Shown: positions 1-9,783, numbered from the stretch's first letter. The stretch is 37,892 nucleotides of DNA from Nitriliruptoria bacterium (GCA_003553565.1 PWER01000152.1:1-37892); one strand, 5' to 3'. The notes: generated by a model not told the origin, from the letters alone. Made by a program: numbers and translations.

Positions 1-254
1 CGCAGCCTTGCCGAGGAGCCGCAGCGCGGCTTGGGGGCGCGCTGCGGCGCAGGACACCAGGAAGCGTACCCGCTGCGGGGGTGCGGCACGCCGGCGCCTG
101 CTCGCCCTGCTGCACGGGTGCACCCGGCCGGCTTGCCGTGGCCGGCCGAACGGCTTGCCGTGACCCGCCGCAACGGGCAGCATCGCACGCGCACGCCCGT
201 CCCCGCGCCGCTCGGCGCGCCGAGCCACGGCCCGCCGGGATCCCAGGAGCGTCG
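1..254. other. Leading segment, no confident gene; possible 3' end of an upstream gene
   Basis: One plus-strand frame is open from the window edge to a TGA at 256-258. That stop overlaps the purN ATG as ATGA, which would fit a translationally coupled upstream gene. However, this frame has clearly more A/T at third codon positions than the genes around it, and the deduced peptide (rich in Arg, Pro and Gly) resembles nothing I recognise. The segment contains a 12-nt direct repeat, cggcttgccgtg. I see no RNA gene or clear promoter. The purN Shine-Dalgarno AGGAG lies at 245-249. Confidence 0.25.
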
Positions 255-911
255 ATGAGCCACGAGCCCGCCCACCGTGGCCGCGTCGTGGCCCTGGCCA
301 GCGGCTCGGGCTCCAACGTCCAGGCGCTGCTCGATGCCGACCCGCCGCTGCCGGTGGCCGCTGCGATCACCGATCGCCCCGAGGCGGGGGTGCGCGACCG
401 GATGGCCGCTGCTGGCATCCCCAGCGAGGTCGTCCCGCGTGCGGCGCACGCGGATCGCGCTGCCTGGGAGGCGGCCCTGGCACGGGCCGTGGCCGCCTAC
501 GCGCCCGACGTGGTGGTCCTGGCCGGCTTCATGCGGATCCTCTCCGGGGCGTTCGTGGCGCGCTGGCCGATGCTCAACGTGCACCCGTCGCTGCTGCCGG
601 CCTTCCCCGGCGCTCACGCCGTCGCCGACGCCCTGGCTCACGGCGTGAAGCTCAGCGGCGCCACCGTCCACTTCGCCGCCGAGGAGGTCGACGCCGGCCC
701 GATCGTGGCCCAGCAGGCGGTCGCGGTGGACCCCGAGGACACGGTCGCGTCGCTGCACGCGCGCATCCAGCGGGTCGAGCACGCCCTGCTGCCGCAGGCG
801 GTCGCCTGGCAGCTCGGTGGGCGGTTGCGGGTGGACGGCCGCCTCGTCCACGTGCTCGCCGACCCCGCCGACCCCGGCGACCCCGGCGAGGCCCCGCCCG
901 ATCCCGTGTGA
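255..911 (+). CDS. purN: Phosphoribosylglycinamide formyltransferase (GART, PurN)
   Basis: Transfers a formyl group from 10-formyl-tetrahydrofolate to GAR, the third step of de novo purine synthesis, in the cytosol. The 218-residue product has the PurN phosphate-binding SGSGSN loop at 16-21 and the NVHPSLLP motif at 108-115. Asn108, His110 and Asp146 (in VDAGPI) occupy the positions of the catalytic E. coli triad Asn106/His108/Asp144. The ATG at 255 is chosen because AGGAG lies six bases upstream and the family begins just before the first beta strand; an in-frame ATG at 81 would add 58 low-complexity residues. The C-terminus ends in an unusual Asp-Pro-Gly-rich tail coded by GACCCCGGC-like repeats. 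purH follows 75 bp downstream, a common purN-purH order. Identification is firm. Confidence 0.96.
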   Translation: MSHEPAHRGRVVALASGSGSNVQALLDADPPLPVAAAITDRPEAGVRDRMAAAGIPSEVVPRAAHADRAAWEAALARAVAAYAPDVVVLAGFMRILSGAFVARWPMLNVHPSLLPAFPGAHAVADALAHGVKLSGATVHFAAEEVDAGPIVAQQAVAVDPEDTVASLHARIQRVEHALLPQAVAWQLGGRLRVDGRLVHVLADPADPGDPGEAPPDPV

Positions 912-918
912 CCGCGTC

Positions 919-959
919 CGACCCTGCCCGACCCTGCCCGACCCTGCCCGACCCTGCCG
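919..959 (+). repeat. 10-bp tandem repeat between purN and purH
   Basis: Four head-to-tail copies of a 10-bp unit (CGACCCTGCC) occupy most of the 75-bp spacer between purN and purH. The last codons of purN contain related GACCCCGCC/GACCCCGGC repeats, so the array may have grown from the coding end by slippage. It has no obvious hairpin. Confidence 0.85.
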
Positions 960-986
960 ACCCGCCGAGGATCGCCGAGGACCGCC

Positions 987-2555
987 ATGAGCGCGCACGA
1001 GCCCGACCTGCACCATGCCCCCGACGCCGTGCTGCCGGTGCGCCGCGCCCTGGTCAGCGTCGCCGACAAGACCGGTCTCGCCGAGCTCGCCCGCGGGCTC
1101 GCAGCTCGCGGGGTGGCGCTGGTGTCCACCGGCTCCACCGCAGCGACGATCCGCCAGGCCGGCGTGGCCGTCTCCGACGTCGCCGAGGTCACCGGCTTCC
1201 CCGAGATCCTCGACGGGCGCGTGAAGACCCTGCACCCGGCGATCCACGCGGGGCTGCTCGCCGACCGGTCGCAGGAGGCCCACCTGGCCACGCTCGCCGA
1301 GCACGGGCTTGGGGTGTTCGACCTCGTCGTGGCCAACCTCTACCGGTTCGAGGAGGCCGTGGCGGCCGAGGCCGACGCGGACACCGCCATCGAGCACATC
1401 GACATCGGCGGGCCGACCCTGGTGCGCGCTGCGGCCAAGAACCACGCCCACTGCGGCGTCGTGGTGCGCCCCGAGGCCTACGAGGACGTGCTCGCCGAGC
1501 TCGACGCGCAGGGCGGGCTCACCGCCGACACGCGCCGCTCCCTCGCCGAGCAGGCGTTCGCGCGCGTGGCCGCCTACGACGCCGCCATCGCGGGCTGGCT
1601 CCACCGCGACCAGGCGTTCCCCCCGCTGCTCGCCGAGGCGCGCGACAAGCAGCTCGACCTGCGCTACGGCGAGAACCCCCACCAGGGCGCCGCCGTCTAC
1701 GCCGACCCGCAGCCGTGGGGCGTGGGCTCGGCTCGCCAGCTGCACGGCAAGGATCCCAGCGCCACGAACCTCCTGGACGCCGACGCGGCCTGGCGCCTGG
1801 TCAGCGACCTCGCCGAGCCCGCCGTGGCGATCATCAAGCACACCAACCCGGCCGGGTGCGCCACCGCCGACAGCCTGGCCGCGGCCTACCCGGCCGCCCT
1901 GGCCGGCGACCCCGTGAGCGCCTTCGGCGGGATCGTCGCCTGCAACCGCACCGTCGACGAGGCCACCGCGCAGCAGGTCGCCGAGGTCTTCACCGAGGTG
2001 GTGATCGCGCCCGGCTTCAGCGACGCGGCGCTGGCGGTCCTGCAGCGCAAGCGCAACCTGCGCCTGCTCGAGGTCACCCGCACCTCCGCCCCGCCCGGAG
2101 CACGCGATGTGCGCACGGTCAGCGGGGGGCTGGTCGTCCAGGACGCCGACCTCGCCCCTGACGATCCCGTGGCCTGGGAGGTGCCCACGCAGGCGGAGCC
2201 CGACACCGCGACGCTCGCCGACCTGCGGTTCGCCTGGACGGTGTGCAAGCACACCAAGTCCAACGCGATCGTGCTGGTGCGCGACGGCGCGGTGGTCGGT
2301 GTGGGGGCCGGCCAGATGTCGCGCGTGGACAGCGTGCGCCTGGCCGTCGAGAAGTCGCAGGGGCGCGCGGAGGGCGCGGTGCTGGCCAGCGATGCCTTCT
2401 TCCCCTTCCGCGACGGCCCCGACGCCGCGCTCGACGCAGGCGTGCGCGCCCTCATCCAGCCCGGCGGCAGCGTGCGCGACGAGGAGACCGTCGCTGCCTG
2501 CGACGAGCGCGGCGCGCCCATGGTGCGCACCGGCCGGCGCCACTTCCGCCACTGA
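987..2555 (+). CDS. purH: Bifunctional AICAR transformylase / IMP cyclohydrolase (PurH)
   Basis: Catalyses the last two steps of IMP synthesis: formylation of AICAR with 10-formyl-THF, then ring closure. The 522 residues match the usual family length. The N-terminal MGS-like cyclohydrolase domain shows VSVADKTGL, a VSTGSTA phosphate loop and GRVKTLHP. The transformylase domain shows LRYGENPHQ, KHTNPAGCA (Lys-His catalytic pair) and a second KHTKSNA segment. The protein ends in the typical RHFRH. The start at 987 follows GAGGA with suitable spacing. Together with purN and the downstream folD (which makes the shared folate donor), it forms a one-carbon/purine neighbourhood. Confidence 0.97.
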   Translation: MSAHEPDLHHAPDAVLPVRRALVSVADKTGLAELARGLAARGVALVSTGSTAATIRQAGVAVSDVAEVTGFPEILDGRVKTLHPAIHAGLLADRSQEAHLATLAEHGLGVFDLVVANLYRFEEAVAAEADADTAIEHIDIGGPTLVRAAAKNHAHCGVVVRPEAYEDVLAELDAQGGLTADTRRSLAEQAFARVAAYDAAIAGWLHRDQAFPPLLAEARDKQLDLRYGENPHQGAAVYADPQPWGVGSARQLHGKDPSATNLLDADAAWRLVSDLAEPAVAIIKHTNPAGCATADSLAAAYPAALAGDPVSAFGGIVACNRTVDEATAQQVAEVFTEVVIAPGFSDAALAVLQRKRNLRLLEVTRTSAPPGARDVRTVSGGLVVQDADLAPDDPVAWEVPTQAEPDTATLADLRFAWTVCKHTKSNAIVLVRDGAVVGVGAGQMSRVDSVRLAVEKSQGRAEGAVLASDAFFPFRDGPDAALDAGVRALIQPGGSVRDEETVAACDERGAPMVRTGRRHFRH

Positions 2556-2601
2556 CGAACGGGAGGCGCCGCGGCCGCTGCCCGCTCGGGGACCGCGACG
2601 G

Positions 2602-2622
2602 CTTGCCGGCTGCGCCGGCGAG
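2602..2622 (+). terminator. Hairpin after purH, possible terminator
   Basis: Arms CTTGCCGGC (2602-2610) and GCCGGCGAG (2614-2622) form a 9-bp stem with one G-U pair around a 3-nt loop, about 45 bp past the purH stop. There is no T-tract, as is usual in high-GC actinobacteria, so function is uncertain. Confidence 0.35.
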
Positions 2623-2665
2623 CGTCAACCTGCGGGTCGAGGACCTGACGAGGAAAGGTGGCGCC

Positions 2666-3202
2666 ATGTCCGCCGCGCGGCTGATCCCCTGGGCACTGCA
2701 CGAGCTGCTCGAGTACGCGCTGGGCCTGTTCCTGATCCTGGCGCCGTTCCTGTTCGGCATGCTCGACGCGCCGTTGCTGCCGCTGCTCATCGGCGCCGGC
2801 GTGGCGATCGTGCTGCTGCAGCTGCTCACCCCCGGCCTGGCGAGCATCGCGGCGGTGCTGCCGGCACGCGCGCACGCCACCGCCGACTACTTGGTGGCCC
2901 TGTTCCTGGTGCTCGCGCCGTTCGTCTTCGGCTTCGCCGATCGGCAAGAGCCCCTGGCGCTGATCGTGCTCTCGGGCGTGGGGCTGCTGGTGCTGGCCCT
3001 GCTGACCCGCTACCCCCTCCCCGAGGCCGAGGCCGCCGCCCCGGCCACCGGCGCGGCTGGCGGCGCACCCAGCACCGGTGCACCCGGCACCGGCGCGACC
3101 GGCACCAGTGGCCCTGGGTCGGGCTCGTCGCAGGAGGGCGGCGAGGGCGCGCGCCGCACCGACGAGGAGGGCTCGACCGGCGACGCCGACGGCTCCCGCT
3201 AG
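2666..3202 (+). CDS. Small membrane protein with an internal duplication (SPW-repeat-like)
   Basis: The 178-residue product has no assigned activity. Two halves each contain a similar hydrophobic unit: residues 15-32 (LEYALGLFLILAPFLFGM) and 74-91 (ADYLVALFLVLAPFVFGF), each followed by another hydrophobic stretch (36-55 and 97-114), giving about four membrane helices. The LGLxLxxAPFxFGF pattern resembles SPW-repeat membrane proteins; that assignment is from memory of the family. From about residue 119 the protein becomes a low-complexity tail of Ala, Gly, Thr, Pro and Ser that ends acidic, probably disordered. AGGAAAGGTGG upstream supports the ATG at 2666. It sits between purH and folD in the same direction but need not share their function. 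Confidence 0.75.
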   Translation: MSAARLIPWALHELLEYALGLFLILAPFLFGMLDAPLLPLLIGAGVAIVLLQLLTPGLASIAAVLPARAHATADYLVALFLVLAPFVFGFADRQEPLALIVLSGVGLLVLALLTRYPLPEAEAAAPATGAAGGAPSTGAPGTGATGTSGPGSGSSQEGGEGARRTDEEGSTGDADGSR

Positions 3203-3273
3203 CGAGGTCGCCGGCCACGCCGGGGCTCGGCGAGGGCATACTGCGCAGCGCACCGGACCCCGCAGCATCCATC

Positions 3274-3312
3274 GGGAGGGCGGGCCATGACGAGGGAGGG
3301 CGGGCCATGACG
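3274..3312 (+). repeat. Tandem duplication of the folD ribosome-binding site and start codon
   Basis: A 19-nt sequence, GGGAGGGCGGGCCATGACG, is present at 3274-3292 and again at 3294-3312 (20-nt period). Each copy carries a GGGAGGG Shine-Dalgarno and an ATG. The second ATG (3307) is the folD start. The first (3287) opens a 7-codon reading frame whose TGA (3308-3310) overlaps the folD ATG as ATGA. Confidence 0.95.
3287..3310 (+). CDS. Seven-codon upstream ORF overlapping the folD start
   Basis: Encodes MTREGGP and stops at a TGA that shares two bases with the folD ATG. It has its own GGGAGGG at the same spacing as folD. It may be translated and couple ribosome re-initiation onto folD, or it may be a by-product of the duplication. 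A peptide function is not suggested. Confidence 0.35.
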   Translation: MTREGGP

Positions 3313-4176
3313 GCCACGATCATCGACGGCAAGGCACTGGCCGCCGCCGAGCGCGAGCGCATCGCCACCGAGGCCGCCCGGCTCGCCGAGCACGGCGCCA
3401 CGCCCGGCCTGGCCGCGGTCCTGGTGGGCGACGACGGGCCGAGCCACGTCTACGTCGGCGCCAAGGAGCGGGCCTGCGCCAAGGTCGGCATCACCTCGCA
3501 CGGGGCGCGGCTGCCCGCCGAGACCAGCCAGGAGGAGCTGCACGCCGAGCTCGACCGGCTCGGCGCCGACCCGCAGGTCAGCGGGATCATCGTGCAGCTG
3601 CCGCTGCCCGACCACCTCGACCCGGTCGCCGCCCAGGAGCGCGTCGATCCCGAGAAGGACGTCGACGGGCTCCACCCCGTCAACGGCGGCCGCCTGCTGC
3701 GCGGCGACCCCCTGCACGTGCCCGCGACCCCGCTGGGCGTCAAGGCGCTGCTCGACCACGCCGAGGTGGATCTGCACGGCGCCGACGTGGTGGTCATCGG
3801 ACGCTCCCAGCTCGTCGGTCGGCCCCTGGCCACCCTCCTCGGGCTGCGCGGCACCGACGCGACCGTCACCGCCTGCCACACCCGCACCCGCGACCTGGCC
3901 GCGCACACCCGGCGCGCCGACGTGGTCATCGTGGCAGCGGGCGCGCCGCGGGCCCTGACCGCCGAGATGGTGCGGCCCGGAGCGACCGTCATCGACGTGG
4001 GCATCCATCGCGCGCCGGACAACAGCCTCTATGGCGACGTGGCGTTCGACGAGGTCGCCGAGGTCGCCGGTGCGATCACCCCGGTGCCCGGCGGGGTGGG
4101 CCCGATGACGGTGACGATGCTGCTGGACAGCACCGTGCGCGCGGCCGCCCGCCAGCACGGGCTGGCCTCGCTGTAG
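3307..4176 (+). CDS. folD: Methylenetetrahydrofolate dehydrogenase / methenyl-THF cyclohydrolase (FolD)
   Basis: Bifunctional cytosolic enzyme interconverting 5,10-methylene-THF, methenyl-THF and 10-formyl-THF, the donor used by PurN and PurH. The 289 residues are the usual length. Family signatures are YVGAKERAC with the catalytic Lys at 53, GIIVQLPLP, PEKDVDGLHPVN, the NADP-binding VIGRSQLVGRP, and the C-terminal TPVPGGVGPMTVTMLL. The ATG at 3307 is used because it precedes the conserved ATIIDGK start of the family and sits in the second copy of a duplicated ribosome-binding site. A GC-rich hairpin follows the stop, and the next gene has its own promoter-like sequence. Confidence 0.97.
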   Translation: MTATIIDGKALAAAERERIATEAARLAEHGATPGLAAVLVGDDGPSHVYVGAKERACAKVGITSHGARLPAETSQEELHAELDRLGADPQVSGIIVQLPLPDHLDPVAAQERVDPEKDVDGLHPVNGGRLLRGDPLHVPATPLGVKALLDHAEVDLHGADVVVIGRSQLVGRPLATLLGLRGTDATVTACHTRTRDLAAHTRRADVVIVAAGAPRALTAEMVRPGATVIDVGIHRAPDNSLYGDVAFDEVAEVAGAITPVPGGVGPMTVTMLLDSTVRAAARQHGLASL

Positions 4177-4189
4177 CTGCCCGAGGCGG

Positions 4190-4206
4190 CGCCGGCCGCG
4201 CCGGCG
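4190..4206 (+). terminator. Hairpin after folD, possible terminator
   Basis: CGCCGGC (4190-4196), a 3-nt loop and GCCGGCG (4200-4206) form a perfect 7-bp GC stem 13 bp after the folD stop. No T-tract follows. Confidence 0.4.
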
Positions 4207-4244
4207 GCCACGACGTTGGTCCCGCTGGCGCGGGCCGTGCTCCG

Positions 4245-4275
4245 TTGCCGAGCGGGCGGGTCGCTCGTCTAGGCT
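4245..4275 (+). promoter_or_regulatory. Candidate mdh promoter
   Basis: TTGCCG at 4245-4250 and TAGGCT at 4270-4275, 19 bp apart, fit a vegetative-sigma promoter. The predicted leader is about 65 nt and contains AAGGAG before the mdh ATG. TAGGCT recurs at -10 positions elsewhere in the window. Confidence 0.45.
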
Positions 4276-4347
4276 GCCAGGTCGAGCGGGGCACCGAGCA
4301 CTGCACGCCCCCGCATCGCGCCGCCGACTGAGCAAGGAGCTGCCACC

Positions 4348-5277
4348 ATGAAGGTCACCGTCGTCGGAGCCGGGAACTACGGCTCCACCACCGCGCACCT
4401 GCTGGCCCTCTCGAACAGGTTCGACGAGATCGTGATGGTCGACATCGTCGAGGGCCTGCCGCAGGGTCTGGCGCTGGACATGAAGCAGTCCCGCTGGGTC
4501 GAGGGCTTCGACACCGACATCGTCGGCACGAACGACTACGAGCCCACCGCCGGCAGCGACATCGTCATCGTCACCGCCGGCAAGCCGCGCAAGCCCGGCA
4601 TGAGCCGCATGGACCTGCTCACCGACAACGCCAAGATCGTCGGCGGCATCGCCGAGGAGGTCGCCCGCACCTCCCCCGAGGCCGTCGTGATCGTGGTGTC
4701 CAACCCGCTGGACGAGATGACCGCGCTGTTCCAGCGCGTCTCGGGCTTCCCCACCGAGCGCGTCATCGGCCAGGCCGGCATGCTCGACAGCGCGCGGTTC
4801 GCCGACAAGACCGCCGAGAAGGCGGGGGTCTCGCCCACCGAGGTCGAGGCGATCACCCTCGGCAGCCACGGCGACACCATGGTGCCGGTGCCCTCTCGCG
4901 TCACCGTCAACGGCACGCCGCTGCGCGAGGTGCTCGGCCAGGACGACATCGACGAGATCGTCAAGGGCACCCGCGGCGGCGGCGGCGAGGTCGTCGCGCT
5001 GCTCAAGACCGGCTCGGCCTACTTCGCGCCGTCCTCGGCCGCGGTCGCCATGGTCAACGCGATCGCTGACGACTCCGGTGCGATGCAGCCGGTGTGCGCC
5101 TGGGTCGACGGCGAGTACGGGATCTCCGGGGTCTACCTCGGCGTGCCCGCCAAGCTCGGGCGCGGCGGCATCCAGGAGGTCGTCGAGATCGACCTCGCCG
5201 ACGAGGAGCTCACCGAGCTGCGCAACGCCGCCGAGGCGGTCAAGGAGAAGCAGGCCGACATCAACGACCTCGTGTGA
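4348..5277 (+). CDS. mdh: Malate dehydrogenase (NAD-dependent, LDH-like type)
   Basis: Oxidises malate to oxaloacetate in the TCA cycle. The 309-residue product belongs to the lactate/malate dehydrogenase family. Visible features are the Rossmann GAGNYG loop (7-12), an Asp at the end of strand 2 (Asp32, favouring NAD over NADP), the mobile-loop arginines in KPRKPGMSR (Arg81 and Arg87), SNPLDEM, Asp147 and Arg150 in GMLDSAR, and the catalytic His174 in LGSHGDT. The arginine in the loop and the overall pattern favour malate over lactate. AAGGAG lies before the ATG. A strong hairpin follows immediately, so it is probably transcribed alone. Confidence 0.95.
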   Translation: MKVTVVGAGNYGSTTAHLLALSNRFDEIVMVDIVEGLPQGLALDMKQSRWVEGFDTDIVGTNDYEPTAGSDIVIVTAGKPRKPGMSRMDLLTDNAKIVGGIAEEVARTSPEAVVIVVSNPLDEMTALFQRVSGFPTERVIGQAGMLDSARFADKTAEKAGVSPTEVEAITLGSHGDTMVPVPSRVTVNGTPLREVLGQDDIDEIVKGTRGGGGEVVALLKTGSAYFAPSSAAVAMVNAIADDSGAMQPVCAWVDGEYGISGVYLGVPAKLGRGGIQEVVEIDLADEELTELRNAAEAVKEKQADINDLV

Positions 5278-5283
5278 GAGGCT

Positions 5284-5311
5284 GCGGCGACCCGCACCGG
5301 CGGGTCGCCGC
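5284..5311 (+). terminator. Strong hairpin terminating mdh
   Basis: GCGGCGACCCGC (5284-5295), loop ACCG, and GCGGGTCGCCGC (5300-5311) form a perfect 12-bp stem starting seven bases after the mdh stop. A second inverted repeat lies further on, with 11-nt arms at 5316-5326 and 5358-5368. Confidence 0.65.
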
Positions 5312-5429
5312 CCACGCGGCCGCGCCACCGGCCTCGGCTCACGCCGCGGCGATCGGCGGCGCGGCCGCGCAACGTCCACACTGGTGACGGTCAGCCGCCA
5401 GCCTGCGGCAGAACCCGAGGGAGGGCCCC

Positions 5430-5711
5430 ATGAACCGCAAGCGCCGCAACCCGCCGCAGAGCGCCGAGCCCCGTCGGCGGACACGCGCGCGGACACCGGG
5501 CGAGGCCGCACGCCGGCGCATCCAGCTCTCCCCGGAGGTCGAGCTGTCCGACGAGGAGCTGCGGGCCCTCGCCGACGAGGGCATCGACCCCGAGGAGGTT
5601 CGCCGTCTCGCGCGCGAGCGTCCGGCCGGCGAGGAGCGGGTGAGCCCGCACGACCGCGACACCGTCCGCGATGAGCTCGAGGGCCTCACCCTCGAGGAGG
5701 ACGAGCAGTGA
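5430..5711 (+). CDS. Hypothetical protein, basic N-terminus and acidic C-terminus
   Basis: A 93-residue soluble protein I do not recognise. Residues 1-35 are rich in Arg and Pro. Residues about 38-60 read as a helix with an LSDEELRALADEGIDPEEV pattern, and the last 15 residues are strongly acidic (EGLTLEEDEQ). It has no cysteines, signal peptide or membrane segment. GAGGGAGGG upstream supports the ATG at 5430, and codon use matches its neighbours. It lies between mdh and the acetyl-CoA synthetase gene. The charge split could suggest nucleic-acid or protein binding, but that is only a guess. Confidence 0.65.
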   Translation: MNRKRRNPPQSAEPRRRTRARTPGEAARRRIQLSPEVELSDEELRALADEGIDPEEVRRLARERPAGEERVSPHDRDTVRDELEGLTLEEDEQ

Positions 5712-5773
5712 CACCCGGCCTGTCAGGCTGATGCCGGGGCGCGCGGTGCCGCGGGCCCACGCCGGGTGACCCC

Positions 5774-5801
5774 TTGCGTCGAGACGACGCTTCCCTAGCC
5801 T
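5774..5801 (+). promoter_or_regulatory. Candidate acs promoter
   Basis: TTGCGT (5774-5779) and TAGCCT (5796-5801) are separated by 16 bp and lie about 60 bp before the acs ATG. Just upstream, CACCCGGC (5712-5719) and GCCGGGTG (5761-5768) form a wide inverted repeat that may end the preceding small gene. Confidence 0.4.
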
Positions 5802-5862
5802 TGGCCGGCACGAGCCGGAGCGCCGAACGCACCGGATGGCGCTGTGACCAGGGAGGGTCGAC

Positions 5863-7848
<1,986 letters not shown>

Positions 7849-8448
7849 ACCACCGCGTCGAAGGGGCCGTGGTCCTCGCGCATGATCCCGGCCCGCCGCA
7901 CGCCCTCGCGCAGCGCGCCGGCGCGCTCGCACACCGCCTGCGAGGCGGTGTTCTCGGGATGGGTGAGCAGCTCGAGGCGATGGCAGCCCAGAGCCGACAC
8001 CGCGTAGCGCGCCACCAGGCGCACCCCGCGCCAGGCCAGGCCCTCGCCGCGTGCGTCGGGCGCGATCCAGAAGCCGATCTCGCCCTCCCCGAAGCGGCTC
8101 TCCAGATGCAGGCCCACCGAGCCGCACAGCGGCGCCTGCCCGGTGCGCCGCAGCGCGAAGGTCAGCATGCGCCCCTCCTGTGCTGACTCCTCGACCAGCG
8201 CGAGGAACTCGCGGGCGTCGGCTTCGGTGTAGGGGTGGGGCACCGGGATCCAGCGCGCCGTCTCGGGGTCCCCAGCCCCGAGCACGAGCCGATCGACGTC
8301 ATCGGTGGTGGGGCGGTCCAGGTCCACCACCGCGTCGGTCAGCGGCTCGTCGGGCCACGTCAGCGGGCTCGGGGGCCACGGCAGCGACTGGGCCTGGGAC
8401 ATCTGCGCTCCGAGGGTCGCGTGGCGGTGGGGCGGCGTCGCGGCGCGC

Positions 8449-8484
8449 GGTGCCTGCGCTCTGCGGTGCCTGCGCTCTGCGGTG
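8449..8484. repeat. 16-bp tandem repeat in the GNAT/MFS divergent spacer
   Basis: Two perfect copies of GGTGCCTGCGCTCTGC (8449-8464 and 8465-8480) plus the start of a third (GGTG) fill the middle of the 97-bp divergent intergenic region. The array ends right before the MFS Shine-Dalgarno and -10-like sequence, so copy number could affect expression. Confidence 0.9.
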
Positions 8485-8490
8485 GGAGGT

Positions 8491-8496
8491 TAGCGT
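8491..8496 (+). promoter_or_regulatory. Candidate -10 element of the MFS gene, possibly leaderless
   Basis: TAGCGT ends three bases before ATG 8500 and six bases before the in-frame ATG at 8503, so transcription could begin at the second ATG. A GGGAGG at 8484-8489 would alternatively serve as ribosome-binding site for a longer transcript. Confidence 0.3.
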
Positions 8497-8499
8497 GGC

Positions 8500-9783
8500 A
8501 TGATGCGGCGCTCCTCGCCCCACCACGCTCGCCGCGCGCACCGCAGCGCCCGGCTCACGGACCGCCATGCTCGGTTGGCGGTGGTGCTCATGTTCGCTGC
8601 CAACGGTGCGGCGTTGGGAGCGTGGCTGCCGCGGATCCCCGAGCTGCAGGCAGCGCTCGGGCTGTCCGAGGGCCGCCTGGGCCTGGTGCTGGTCGGCCTG
8701 CCGGTCGGGGCGCTGGCGGCCAGCCTCGCCGTGGGGCCGGTGCTCGCACGCCGCGGCTCGCGGGGTGCGACCGCGGCCGCCGCGCTCGCGCTGCCGCTGT
8801 CGCTGGCGCTGGTCCCCTTCGCGGGTGGCCCGGCCCTGCTCGCAGGCGCTCTGGCACTGCTCGGCGTGACCGAGGGGGCCATGGACGCGGCCATGAACAC
8901 CCACGCGGTCGCGGTGCAGCAGCGCTACGGCCGCTCGATCGTCAACGGCTTCCACGCGTGCTGGAGCGGCGGCGCGCTGGCCGGTGCGCTTGCCAGCAGC
9001 GCCGCGGCCGGTCTCGGCGTAGGGGCCACGACGTTCCTGCCGACGGTGGCCGCGCTGCTGCTGGTCGTCGTGGCGCTGGCCGGACGCGGGCTGCTGCCCG
9101 GCTCGGAGGACGCAGGAGCGCCCGCCTCGCGGGGCGGCGCTGGCGCGGCCGCGGACGCGTCGACTAGCCGCGGCGGGCTGCGAGCCCGGCTCGGTGCGGG
9201 GCTCGCAGCGCTCGCCCCAGCCGGTGTCCTGCTGGGCGTGGCCGGCCTGCTCGGGATCCTGGAGAGCGTGCCCGCCGACTGGGCGGCGGTGCACCTCGCC
9301 GGCACGCTGGATGCCCCGCAGGGCATCGCGGGCCTCGGGTTCGTGGCCTATGCGGCGGTGCAGCTGGTCGGGCGGGCGCTCGGCGACCCGGTGGTGCGTC
9401 GCCTCGGCACGGTGCGCACCAGCCGCTCTGGCGCGCTCGTCGCCGGCGCCGGACTCGCGCTGGCTGCCGTCGCCGGCTCCTGGACGACGGCAGCGCTGGG
9501 CTTCGCCCTGGTCGGCCTCGGGCTGGCGACCGTGGTGCCGGCGATGTTCCTGGCCGCGGGCACCCTGCCCGGGGTCGCCGCGGGCCAGGGGATCGCCTGG
9601 GCGTCGGTGGCCGCGCGCAGCGGCACGATCATGGCGCCGCCCACGGTGGGCGGGATCGCCGAGCTCGCCGGCCTGCGGGCGAGCCTCGCCCTCGCAGCCC
9701 TGGCCGCACTGACGCTCGTGGCCCTGGCCGGCGTGCTGCGTCCCGCCGGGCGCACCGCCGCCTCCGGTGCTGGCGCGCGCTGA
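8500..9783 (+). CDS. Major facilitator superfamily transporter (YbjJ-like)
   Basis: A 427-residue inner-membrane transporter of unknown substrate with about 12 hydrophobic helices after a basic 25-residue N-terminus. The first helix carries NGAALGAWLPRIPELQAALG, followed by LSEGRLGL and the GAMDAAMNTHAVAVQQRYGRS segment. This combination is typical of the YbjJ-type MFS group often annotated as putative sugar or drug transporters. The central loop (about 207-230) is Ala/Ser/Gly-rich. It could start at 8500 or 8503. trpS follows 94 bp downstream with its own promoter-like sequence. Family assignment is good; substrate cannot be read from the sequence. Confidence 0.88.
   Translation: MMRRSSPHHARRAHRSARLTDRHARLAVVLMFAANGAALGAWLPRIPELQAALGLSEGRLGLVLVGLPVGALAASLAVGPVLARRGSRGATAAAALALPLSLALVPFAGGPALLAGALALLGVTEGAMDAAMNTHAVAVQQRYGRSIVNGFHACWSGGALAGALASSAAAGLGVGATTFLPTVAALLLVVVALAGRGLLPGSEDAGAPASRGGAGAAADASTSRGGLRARLGAGLAALAPAGVLLGVAGLLGILESVPADWAAVHLAGTLDAPQGIAGLGFVAYAAVQLVGRALGDPVVRRLGTVRTSRSGALVAGAGLALAAVAGSWTTAALGFALVGLGLATVVPAMFLAAGTLPGVAAGQGIAWASVAARSGTIMAPPTVGGIAELAGLRASLALAALAALTLVALAGVLRPAGRTAASGAGAR

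Noticed and set aside
81-254. Longer purN start at ATG 81.
   Set aside because: The added residues are low-complexity, absent from the family, and AGGAG supports ATG 255.
919-959. Short regular repeats considered as a CRISPR fragment.
   Set aside because: Units are 10 bp with no spacers and no cas genes; this is a simple tandem repeat.
3199-5511. A 770-residue minus-strand open frame opposite folD and mdh.
   Set aside because: It is antisense to two certain genes, has low-complexity Gly/Ala/Arg/His composition and no motif; long antisense frames are expected at this GC content.
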